DNA from: DATKIY01 sp035543875
GTDB lineage: Bacteria > Actinomycetota > Actinomycetes > JAHEKZ01
Assembly: GCA_035543875.1 (NCBI GenBank)
Contig: DATKIY010000002.1
Location: 1-11,206 of the forward strand
Direction: 5' to 3'
DNA length: 11,206 nt
Shown here: positions 1 to 6,233 of the stretch, one piece after another
Layout: each line of letters begins with the position of its first letter
How positions within the stretch are numbered: the first letter of the stretch is position 1
The notes under the pieces: generated by a model
The model's database searches: none
What the model was told of the DNA's origin: nothing
What the model saw: only the letters and a program-made list of their open reading frames with translations
Program-made: the position numbers and the translations under genes

Positions 1-298
1 AGATTTGCTTGCCAGAGAAATGCGAGGTCCGCGCATGCATATCGAGAACCATGATCTGTCGGTACTCGGCGTTGGGGAGGCTGTCCATCGTCGTGTCTAG
101 CGCTTCTGACGCGCTGCGTCCTGCTTCAAGCAGGTCGAGCAGCTGGGTCCCAAGGTCTGGGTTGGTGATGTTCTGCGATGCAACCCCACCGACACCAGGG
201 CGCAGGTGGATGCATCGGGCGGCTACGGCAGGACTTGAAGACGCCACAGCCATACCGAAGGTGCCAAGACCGTCGGTCGCAAGTATTGAAAACGTCAC
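1..298 (-). CDS. DUF1028 family protein, N-terminal part (cut by left window edge)
   Basis: Only about the first 99 residues are present, read from a GTG at 298-296. The protein begins V-T-F-S-I-L-A-T-D and continues with a G-M-A-V-A-S-S motif near residue 15 and a G-V-G-G-V-A-S-Q-N segment near residue 35. Together these are characteristic of DUF1028, a family predicted to adopt an Ntn-hydrolase-like fold; in that model Thr2 would be the N-terminal nucleophile after Met removal (inference). The family has no settled biochemical role. Its GTG overlaps the TGA of the upstream Rid-family gene in a GTGA, with a GAGGA a few bases upstream, so translation is probably coupled. DUF1028 genes are often seen beside Rid proteins in amino-compound catabolic clusters, which fits here. 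The C-terminal portion lies outside the window. Confidence 0.8.
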   Translation of the reverse strand, partial: MTFSILATDGLGTFGMAVASSSPAVAARCIHLRPGVGGVASQNITNPDLGTQLLDLLEAGRSASEALDTTMDSLPNAEYRQIMVLDMHARTSHFSGKQI

Positions 299-756
299 AC
301 GGATTCCTCGGCGCCCTCGGAATCGTCGGATACCGACGGGTCCGATGACGGGATCACTGCGATGGCATCGACCTCGACCAGCCACTCGGGTCGCGCAAGC
401 GCTGAGACCACGAGTCCCGTCGAGACGGGGTGCACCCCCTTAGTCCACGCCCCGATCGTTCGATATACATCCTCACGGAATCTGGGATCGATGATGTAGA
501 CGGTCAGTTTCACCAGATGGCTCATGTCGCTGCCTGACTCTCGGAGCAGCATCGCGATGTTGGCCATGGCCTGTTCGGTTTGTGCCTTGACATCTCCGAC
601 ACCGACCGACTCGTTGGTTTCGAGATCCTGGCCGACCTGTCCGCGGACGTAGACGGTGTTGCCGGCCACGACCGCCTGGGATAGGTCGTTGTCCAGGTTC
701 TGTTCCGGGTAGGTATCGCTTGTGTTGAAGCAGCGGATTCTGGTGTGTGTGGTCAC
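295..756 (-). CDS. Rid-family (YjgF/YER057c/UK114) protein lacking the RidA catalytic arginine
   Basis: This 153-residue protein has the Rid fold signature: N-D-L-S-Q-A-V near residues 23-29, V-R-G-Q-V-G-Q near 37-43, a helix with A-Q-T-E-Q-A-M near 58-64, and the closing V-E-V-D-A-I-A near 127-133. RidA proteins hydrolyse reactive enamines and imines to ketoacids using an arginine (Arg105 in E. coli RidA). By my hand alignment that position is Thr113, as expected for the Rid4-Rid7 subfamilies, so deaminase activity should not be assumed. The last 20 residues are an acidic, serine-rich tail beyond the usual domain. The start is a GTG at 756-754 with GGGAG about 8 bases upstream, overlapping the TGA of the monooxygenase gene; the stop overlaps the DUF1028 start. 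The context suggests handling of an unstable nitrogenous product of the monooxygenase (inference). Confidence 0.88.
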   Translation of the reverse strand: MTTHTRIRCFNTSDTYPEQNLDNDLSQAVVAGNTVYVRGQVGQDLETNESVGVGDVKAQTEQAMANIAMLLRESGSDMSHLVKLTVYIIDPRFREDVYRTIGAWTKGVHPVSTGLVVSALARPEWLVEVDAIAVIPSSDPSVSDDSEGAEESV

Positions 757-2210
757 TCGCTGGCTCCCAGGACGTCGTCGGACAGGTCAGCCGCCGACCG
801 GACCAAGTCGAGGGGTCCATCCCAGTCGAAGTTGCGATAGACCGCACCAAGGTGCGCAAATGGCGGTGACTGCGCGAAAAGTTGGAACGTCAACCGGTGC
901 CCTGCATAGTCGGAGTTCAACAGATCGCGTGCGAACGCAAGCAGCTTGCGGCGATCCTCGGCAACCCAGTTGTCATTGATTGAGTAGAACTTCTGCAGCC
1001 ACTTTCCGGTCTCCGGCTCTTGGAAACTTGCGGCGTCGGGAGTGATGCAAATCTGACCGCCGCAGAGTTCGCGCGCGATGTGCATCATCGCTGGGAGCTG
1101 AGTCGTTGCAAGGACCCGCCCCGTGTAGAGCAGTGACTGCTCAGGCATAAGCAGGCCACCGGGACTTGTTTGCCCCATGGCGATTGCTGCTGTGAGGTGC
1201 GCATTGATCCCTTCCCGGTAGCACGCCAGCGTGGCGAGTTTCTCCTGCACTGCCTGCTGTCGTTCAAGGCCGGTTTGGCGAACGTTCCAGAGTGCTGCGC
1301 CGATCATGAGATCAGCAAGTCGAAGGTTGCGCTGGGTAAAGGGTAGTGCCGAGTAGCGGTGGAGCGTCGCACGAATGAATGTTGCCGCCTTGGTGTGGCG
1401 GTAGAAGAGCACGTCCTCCCAGGGAACTTCGACATCATCGAAGATGACGAGAGTGTCGACTTCGTCGACCCGATTGGACAAGGGGTAGTCCGCCGGGTTG
1501 GCTCGACCGGCGAATCCGGTCCGGCAGATGTACTTCAGGCCGGGAGCATTCATGTCTAAGATGAAGCCGACGGCATAGTCCGACAATTCAGAATCGCCCC
1601 AGTTAGCGATCGTTGGCTTGGTGAAGGCTTGGTTTGAGTATGCGGCCGCCGTCTCGTATTTCGCGCCGCGAACCACGATGCCGTTGTCAGTCTCACGCAC
1701 AACGTGCAACAGCATGTCTGGGTCCTGATCCTGCGGTTTCTTGGATCGATCACCCTTGGGGTCAGTATTCGCACTGACATGGAACGGGTCTTCGCGCACA
1801 GACAGGTCGATGTGACGCCGAATGTTCTCCGAAAACTGCGGATTTACCTCATTGAGTACGTCTTGACCGTCGTAGAGCGACCACATCTCGCCAACTGTTT
1901 CGTCGCCAACCCGCGTGACCACCCCGCGAGCCTCGTCGAGGACGGTGTCAACGGCGAGTCGCTTGTCGATCCAATCCTGCTGGGTCTTCGGGAGCTTGTT
2001 CGCGACGGCATTTCTCTCGCCCGACTCGTCGAGGTAGGTCATCACTTCCTGCGTGGCCGCCTCGTGTTGCATGTCGTAGATGCGGGCACGAATACCAACG
2101 ATCGGCGCGAACATGGGATGAGTCGTGACGTCCTTGACTTGCTCACCATCGACCCAGATGTCTCGTCCCGTGTTAATGGACTCGAGATACTCCTTGCCGG
2201 TGCGGATCAT
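753..2210 (-). CDS. HpaB-family FADH2-dependent monooxygenase, oxygenase component
   Basis: This 485-residue protein matches the 4-hydroxyphenylacetate 3-hydroxylase (HpaB) family in size and layout. The N-terminal M-I-R-T-G-K-E-Y-L-E-S opening and the D-G-E-Q-V segment (21-25) are typical. The middle carries D-P-K-G-D-R-S (150-156) and R-G-A-K-Y-E-T-A (181-188). The C-terminal part has A-R-E-L-C-G-G-Q and N-S-D-Y-A-G-H-R. These enzymes use free FADH2 from a partner reductase to hydroxylate phenols or related aromatics; the reductase is the gene just upstream, overlapping by ATGA. The R-S-P-D-Y signature of phenol hydroxylases appears replaced by W-S-L-Y-D-G (110-115), and the usual catalytic His position looks like Ser146, so the substrate may not be 4-hydroxyphenylacetate. 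AAGGG lies about 7 bases before the ATG. The family is certain; the substrate is unknown. Confidence 0.9.
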   Translation of the reverse strand: MIRTGKEYLESINTGRDIWVDGEQVKDVTTHPMFAPIVGIRARIYDMQHEAATQEVMTYLDESGERNAVANKLPKTQQDWIDKRLAVDTVLDEARGVVTRVGDETVGEMWSLYDGQDVLNEVNPQFSENIRRHIDLSVREDPFHVSANTDPKGDRSKKPQDQDPDMLLHVVRETDNGIVVRGAKYETAAAYSNQAFTKPTIANWGDSELSDYAVGFILDMNAPGLKYICRTGFAGRANPADYPLSNRVDEVDTLVIFDDVEVPWEDVLFYRHTKAATFIRATLHRYSALPFTQRNLRLADLMIGAALWNVRQTGLERQQAVQEKLATLACYREGINAHLTAAIAMGQTSPGGLLMPEQSLLYTGRVLATTQLPAMMHIARELCGGQICITPDAASFQEPETGKWLQKFYSINDNWVAEDRRKLLAFARDLLNSDYAGHRLTFQLFAQSPPFAHLGAVYRNFDWDGPLDLVRSAADLSDDVLGASE

Positions 2211-2800
2211 GAATTGCCCTTCGTCGGTTTGTCGTCCAGATACGGGGGGTAAGCGTCGGGGTACTCAGGGAACCTCGAAGGTTCGACCGGCTGAGGCTTG
2301 TAGTAGGAGCGGTTTGTGTAGACGAGTGGCGCACCGGTGGTTTGGAGTACATCAGTGACTAGACCGAAATAGACAAGATGAGTCCCAGCGTTAGTGACCT
2401 CGTGGACCTCGCAGTCGAACGCGGCAAGCGCGTCGGTAAGCCGCGGCGATCCGGAAGGGGCTTGCTCCCAGTCGCCGCAGGTAAAGTCCCACCGCTCTTT
2501 GCCTGGCCACGGTCGACCGGCGAAGGTATCGGCCACATGATCGTGTTGCCTGGCAAGAGCGCTCACACAGAACACACCGTTGGTTTCGATGGCTCGGGTG
2601 ATGGGGCTGCGCTTGTTGATACAGACAAGAAGGATTGACGGGTCAGCCGACACCGAACACATCGCACTAACCGTCTGGGCGGTCCGCTCGGTGACCCCGG
2701 CAGTTGCCACGACCGTCACGCCAGTCGCCACGCGCGCCATTGCTGCGATGTATGGCGCGACGTCGCGGGATTCTGCAACCGCTGTTTCTGGCTTGGCCAT
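2207..2800 (-). CDS. Flavin reductase-like protein, probable reductase partner of the HpaB-type oxygenase
   Basis: This is a flavin reductase of the HpaC/split-barrel FMN-binding family, which uses NAD(P)H to make reduced flavin for a two-component monooxygenase. From the chosen start it has 197 residues. Visible signatures are A-T-G-V-T-V-V-A-T (25-33), A-Q-T-V-S-A-M-C-S-V-S (41-51), P-S-I-L-L-V-C-I (54-61), G-V-F-C-V-S-A-L (75-82) and the closing H-L-V-Y-F-G-L-V (141-148) with P-L-V-Y. A Pro/Tyr-rich tail follows the domain. The ATG at 2800 is preferred: it puts the domain about 18 residues from the N terminus and has a GGAC-type site upstream. A longer in-frame ATG at 2869 would add 23 residues with AT-rich third positions and no ribosome site. 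The stop overlaps the monooxygenase ATG (ATGA), strongly suggesting they work as a pair. Confidence 0.88.
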   Translation of the reverse strand: MAKPETAVAESRDVAPYIAAMARVATGVTVVATAGVTERTAQTVSAMCSVSADPSILLVCINKRSPITRAIETNGVFCVSALARQHDHVADTFAGRPWPGKERWDFTCGDWEQAPSGSPRLTDALAAFDCEVHEVTNAGTHLVYFGLVTDVLQTTGAPLVYTNRSYYKPQPVEPSRFPEYPDAYPPYLDDKPTKGNS

Positions 2801-2886
2801 GGCTCGTCCGTTTCGTAGTGGACCCGCATTGGATCCAGATTGGATGCCCACTGGGTGCGTAGGCGCCATGATGAGCGACAGTTAGG

Positions 2887-3840
2887 TCATGTGTCCAACA
2901 GTTCCTTTTGCTTCATAGCATCGATTTTGCTTATGGACAGGCGGGTGGCCTTCACAAACGCTTTGGCTCGATTCGTCAGCTGGACATCTCGCATGACGGC
3001 GATCACAATCTCAAGCGGTTGGATCTCGTCGCGCAGTTCAAGTGTCACCACCTCGCTACCGTCGTAGGTGAGGTTGTGCGCGGGGTGCTGGTTAAGAATC
3101 GAGTACCCGTGCCCGTGCGCCACCAAGGAACGAACGGTTTCGTAGCCGGGACTGCGATGTCTGATGATCGGTGTGATGCCGGTCGACTCAATGATGGTTT
3201 CAAAATAGGCGCTGCTGTGTGGCAAATCGAGCAGGACCATGGGATCGTCTGCCAACTCTGAGAGGGAAACTCGTCGCCGCCGCGCCAGCCGGTGTGTTTT
3301 TGCGATCAGGACGTACGGCGCTGCCTGGTCGGCCACCGCGTAGTCGATGTCGGAGTCAATGTCGTACCCGTACATCAGTGCTACCTCAACGTCACCGGAT
3401 CGCAGCGCTTTTTTCAGTCTTGCGTGTTCAGCCTCGACGACATCGACGTCGACGTTGGGGTACTTTTCTGCGTACCGGCTCAGCAGGGTTGGGAGCAGAA
3501 ACGGTGCGAGCGTTGAGAAGCAACCAACCGCCAAGCCACCAACGAGAGAATTTCCCTGGCCTCTTGCGGTCTCGGCGAGCTCGTTGGTGTGCACGAGAAA
3601 ATTTCGGACCTCATGATGGAAGCTTTTGCCAGCGGCCGTAAGCGTCAGCCCGCGAGCGTGATGGCGCAGCAGCAGCTGCACGCCGAGTTCCTTTTCAAGT
3701 TGTGCCACGGCAGTGGATACGGCTGACTGGGAAACCATCAGCTCGCGCGCCGCTGCGGTCATGCTCCCCAGCTCGGCGGCTGCGGCAAAGTACCGAAGCT
3801 GCACGAGCGTGAACCCGGGGATACTCGCGACGTTGCTCAT
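2887..3840 (-). CDS. LysR-family transcriptional regulator
   Basis: This 317-residue protein has the standard LysR architecture. An N-terminal winged helix-turn-helix spans about residues 11-70, with F-T-L-V-Q-L-R-Y-F, the helix M-T-A-A-A-R-E-L and recognition helix S-Q-S-A-V-S-T-A-V-A-Q-L-E-K-E-L-G. A linker helix follows, then a two-lobed effector-binding domain starting near G-G-L-A-V-G (101-106). LysR proteins usually bind a pathway metabolite and activate nearby operons. The gene is 18 bases downstream of the tetR stop and 86 bases upstream of the flavin reductase start (17 if the longer reductase start is used), all in one direction. It could therefore be co-transcribed with both and control the monooxygenase genes. 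No strong ribosome site precedes the ATG. Its inducer cannot be read from the sequence. Confidence 0.93.
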   Translation of the reverse strand: MSNVASIPGFTLVQLRYFAAAAELGSMTAAARELMVSQSAVSTAVAQLEKELGVQLLLRHHARGLTLTAAGKSFHHEVRNFLVHTNELAETARGQGNSLVGGLAVGCFSTLAPFLLPTLLSRYAEKYPNVDVDVVEAEHARLKKALRSGDVEVALMYGYDIDSDIDYAVADQAAPYVLIAKTHRLARRRRVSLSELADDPMVLLDLPHSSAYFETIIESTGITPIIRHRSPGYETVRSLVAHGHGYSILNQHPAHNLTYDGSEVVTLELRDEIQPLEIVIAVMRDVQLTNRAKAFVKATRLSISKIDAMKQKELLDT

Positions 3841-3858
3841 CGACGGCTCATAGACTGC

Positions 3859-4500
3859 TCATGACTGAGCAGGCTCGGTCGCTGCCGAGTCGACGAAACT
3901 AGCCAGGATGGTTTGCGTTGCATCGGCGAGGAAACCGAGCACAAGTTCGCGTGCTCGCTGCGGATCAACGCCGGAGTTCCGACCGACGATGTGAAGCCCG
4001 TAGGCGTCCTCAAGTGCAACGGCGTTCATGGACACGTCTTGAATTGGGTGAGTCATTGTGAACAGCCCTAGGTCACGACCGCTCTGCAGCACGGTGACGT
4101 AGAGCGAGACCTCACGGTCAAACAGCGCCGTCATCAATGCCGCGTGAGTTCGGTTTCGTGATGCGTGTAGATGAAGCTCGTAAAGCACGAGGCTGATCTG
4201 ATCGTCGGCCAGATCAGGGATTCCGTTATGAACCAACGCGACCAACTTGGCTCGCGGGTCGTCGACTGCGTCGGCGGCGGTCATGCGTGACCAGTAGAAC
4301 CGGTCGACCGCGTCCTGGTGAACGTCGATCAGCAGGTCTTCAAACTTGGGGTAGTAGTAGCGGACCAGCCCGTTTGAGGTGCCAGCTTCTTGCGCGACGT
4401 CTCCGACACGGATACCCGTGATGCCGCGCTCCACGATGGCGCGCCTCGCGGCCTCGACGAATTCGCGGCGGCGCTCGGTCTGCTCCTTGGGTCGGGCCAT
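3859..4500 (-). CDS. TetR-family transcriptional repressor (BetI-like)
   Basis: This 213-residue protein starts M-A-R-P-K-E-Q-T-E-R-R-R. It has a TetR DNA-binding domain over about residues 10-57, including I-R-V-G-D-V-A-Q-E-A-G (30-40) and the recognition helix and YYY turn N-G-L-V-R-Y-Y-Y-P (43-51), followed by an all-helical ligand-binding domain. The shape of the second half resembles the BetI-type C-terminal domain (tentative). The reading frame stays open to 4743, but the ATG at 4500 gives the normal TetR length and N terminus; the extension would cross the divergent control region. No ribosome site precedes this ATG, but a GATAAT box lies 6 bases upstream, consistent with a leaderless mRNA. 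It is transcribed divergently from the aldehyde dehydrogenase operon, the usual arrangement for local repression and autoregulation. Confidence 0.92.
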   Translation of the reverse strand: MARPKEQTERRREFVEAARRAIVERGITGIRVGDVAQEAGTSNGLVRYYYPKFEDLLIDVHQDAVDRFYWSRMTAADAVDDPRAKLVALVHNGIPDLADDQISLVLYELHLHASRNRTHAALMTALFDREVSLYVTVLQSGRDLGLFTMTHPIQDVSMNAVALEDAYGLHIVGRNSGVDPQRARELVLGFLADATQTILASFVDSAATEPAQS

Positions 4501-4512
4501 TTGGCCATTATC
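4495..4512 (-). promoter_or_regulatory. Candidate tetR promoter (-10) and overlapping operator palindrome
   Basis: On the minus strand GATAAT (4512-4507) matches the -10 consensus at five of six positions and ends six bases before the tetR ATG, so transcription could start at the start codon itself. An inverted repeat GGCCA-TT-TGGCC occupies 4495-4506, spanning the start codon and abutting the -10 box, a natural place for autorepression. No good -35 is visible at the right spacing. Binding is inferred. Confidence 0.4.
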
Positions 4513-4608
4513 GGGTCGTGAGACACCCCGAGTCTTGTCGAACCCGCATTCCTGTCCATGATTCTTTGGATTTTGGGGTAGGGAATGAAAATAAGCGCCT
4601 CGTAGGTC

Positions 4609-4637
4609 TTGACAGGTGGCTCGGATAGTTCTTTGAT
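4609..4637 (+). promoter_or_regulatory. Candidate sigma-70-type promoter of the aldehyde dehydrogenase operon
   Basis: A perfect TTGACA (4609-4614) is followed after exactly 17 bases by TTTGAT (4632-4637), four of six to the -10 consensus. Transcription would begin near 4644, giving a leader of about 60 bases before the GTG start at 4707. It is the only well-spaced promoter-like pair I found in the divergent region. It reads toward the aldehyde dehydrogenase. Confidence 0.55.
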
Positions 4638-4668
4638 GAATCGAGCAAAGAATTGTTGCGCCCGATCC

Positions 4669-4687
4669 GCTGGCCAAGCGCTGGCCA
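4669..4687 (+). repeat. Tandem GCTGGCCA repeat forming an inverted GGCCA-N5-TGGCC, possible operator
   Basis: GCTGGCCA occurs at 4669-4676 and again at 4680-4687, an 11-base period or about one helical turn. The same bases form the inverted repeat GGCCA-AGCGC-TGGCC (4672-4686). It lies between the predicted transcription start and the GTG of the aldehyde dehydrogenase, where a bound repressor would block transcription. The TGGCC half-site also occurs at the tetR start with a different spacer (2 rather than 5), so a shared regulator is possible but not shown. Confidence 0.4.
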
Positions 4688-4706
4688 CCACTGAGACAGG
4701 AACACC

Positions 4707-6233
4707 GTGCGTAAACCGAACGGACCCATCGACTGGCATGCACTGGCGGGGACGGTTCAGCCTCACAGTGATGCGTTCGTCGATGGGCGATTTGTCCCTG
4801 CCGTGTCTGGTGATCGGATGAAGACGATCAACCCGGCCACTGACGACGTACTCGTCGAAGTCGCGGCCTGCTCCTCCCAAGACGTTGACACTGCTGTGAG
4901 TGCGGCCCGTCGCGCCTTTGAGGAGGGGAGTTGGTCAGGTCACCCCGAGGCGCGATCTGTTGCACTTCAGAAGCTGGCCGACCTCATCCTTGAAAACCGC
5001 GAGGAGTTTGCGCTTCTTGAGAGTCTGGAGATGGGCAAGCGAGTCGTCGATGCTTACGAGGTCGATGTTCCCGGTGCAGCAGCCGTCTTCCGTTTCTACG
5101 CGGGGGCCGTCGACAAGGTCAATGGCGAGGTCGTGCCGACTGCCCCCGGCAATCTCGCATTGGTCACCCGAGAACCGATCGGGGTTGTTGCAGCGGTTGT
5201 TCCCTGGAACTTCCCGCTCGATCTGGCCGCTTGGAAGGTGGCTCCCGCTCTTGCTGCTGGAAACACTGTGGTGCTCAAACCGGCTGAGCAGTCGTCGCTC
5301 AGTGCGTTGCGTCTTGCGGAACTTGCGGTTCAAGCTGGCATTCCGGCTGGAGTGCTCAACGTGGTCCCCGGCTACGGCGAGCAAGCGGGACGAGCTCTCG
5401 GAATGCATAACGACGTAGACGTGCTTGCCTTTACGGGTTCCACCGAGGTGGGACGCTTGTTCCTCAGCTACAGCGCACAGTCGAATGGGAAACCGGTTTG
5501 GCCAGAGTGTGGGGGCAAGAGTCCAAACCTGGTGTTTGCTGACGCGTCCAGTCTTGACGAGGCAGCGGATATGGCTTGCTTCGGGATCTTCTTTAACCAA
5601 GGCGAGGTGTGCTCGGCCAACTCACGGCTCCTCGTTGAAAGCTCAGTTGCGGACGTTTTAGTCGAGAAGATTCTTGAGCGCACCGCTCAGTGGATGCCGG
5701 GGGACCCACTTGACCCCGCGAGTGGAATGGGAGCGCTCGTCAGTCAAGGGCACCTCGAACAGGTTGCGACGGCAGTGGACGACGCCGTTGATCGCGGAGC
5801 CAAGGTTTTGTGCGGCGGGGAGCGAAGCACGGTAGGTGGACACGGCTGTTTCTATCCACCGACGATTCTGACCAACGTTGAGCCGACTGATCCCATCGCT
5901 TCGGCCGAAGTTTTTGGACCGGTTCTCATTGTGACTCCGTTCGAATCGGAGGCCGAGGCCGTTGCCATGGCCAATGACTCCCCGTACGGCCTTGCAGCTT
6001 CGGTATGGACTGGTGATCTGTCGCGTGCACACCGAGTCGCAGGGCAGCTCAATGTGGGCACCGTATCGGTCAACACAGTCGACGCCCTTAGCCCTCAGAC
6101 ACCGTTCGGGGGAGTAAAGCAATCTGGTTTTGGGAGAGACCTTTCAGTCTCAGCAATGGACAAGTACACGGCGCTCAAGACGACGTGGATCAAGTTTGCC
6201 GCCACGGCGCCAGTAACTGAGGAGCAAGCATGA
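4707..6233 (+). CDS. PuuC-like NAD(P)-dependent aldehyde dehydrogenase
   Basis: This 508-residue class I/II-type aldehyde dehydrogenase oxidises an aldehyde to its acid. The opening (D-W-H-A-L-A, then F-V-D-G-R-F-V) and overall sequence most resemble PuuC, the gamma-glutamyl-gamma-aminobutyraldehyde dehydrogenase of polyamine catabolism. Visible motifs are P-W-N-F-P (166-170, oxyanion Asn168), K-P-A-E (191-194, cofactor binding), F-T-G-S-T-E-V-G (242-249), the general base Glu267 in P-E-C-G-G-K-S-P, and the nucleophile Cys302 in N-Q-G-E-V-C. All catalytic residues are present. The usual E-L/A-G-G-K is E-C-G-G-K here, a small oddity. The start is GTG with AGGA five bases upstream. The stop overlaps the aminotransferase ATG (ATGA), so the aldehyde made by that enzyme is the likely substrate. 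The exact substrate is not determined. Confidence 0.93.
   Translation: MRKPNGPIDWHALAGTVQPHSDAFVDGRFVPAVSGDRMKTINPATDDVLVEVAACSSQDVDTAVSAARRAFEEGSWSGHPEARSVALQKLADLILENREEFALLESLEMGKRVVDAYEVDVPGAAAVFRFYAGAVDKVNGEVVPTAPGNLALVTREPIGVVAAVVPWNFPLDLAAWKVAPALAAGNTVVLKPAEQSSLSALRLAELAVQAGIPAGVLNVVPGYGEQAGRALGMHNDVDVLAFTGSTEVGRLFLSYSAQSNGKPVWPECGGKSPNLVFADASSLDEAADMACFGIFFNQGEVCSANSRLLVESSVADVLVEKILERTAQWMPGDPLDPASGMGALVSQGHLEQVATAVDDAVDRGAKVLCGGERSTVGGHGCFYPPTILTNVEPTDPIASAEVFGPVLIVTPFESEAEAVAMANDSPYGLAASVWTGDLSRAHRVAGQLNVGTVSVNTVDALSPQTPFGGVKQSGFGRDLSVSAMDKYTALKTTWIKFAATAPVTEEQA

Noticed and set aside
1704..2252. A 182-residue open frame on the plus strand inside the monooxygenase gene
   Set aside because: It is antisense to a clearly conserved gene, has no recognisable domain and is explained by GC-rich codon bias leaving the opposite strand open.
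2801..2869. A longer start for the flavin reductase
   Set aside because: The 23 added residues have AT-rich third positions and resemble no part of the domain, and there is no ribosome site before the ATG at 2869. It remains a possible alternative.
4501..4743. An 81-codon N-terminal extension of the TetR reading frame
   Set aside because: It would exceed normal TetR length, shows no TetR-like sequence, overlaps the aldehyde dehydrogenase start and covers the divergent control region.
4935..5600. A 221-residue minus-strand open frame inside the aldehyde dehydrogenase gene
   Set aside because: It is antisense to the catalytic core of a well-conserved enzyme and shows no domain features.
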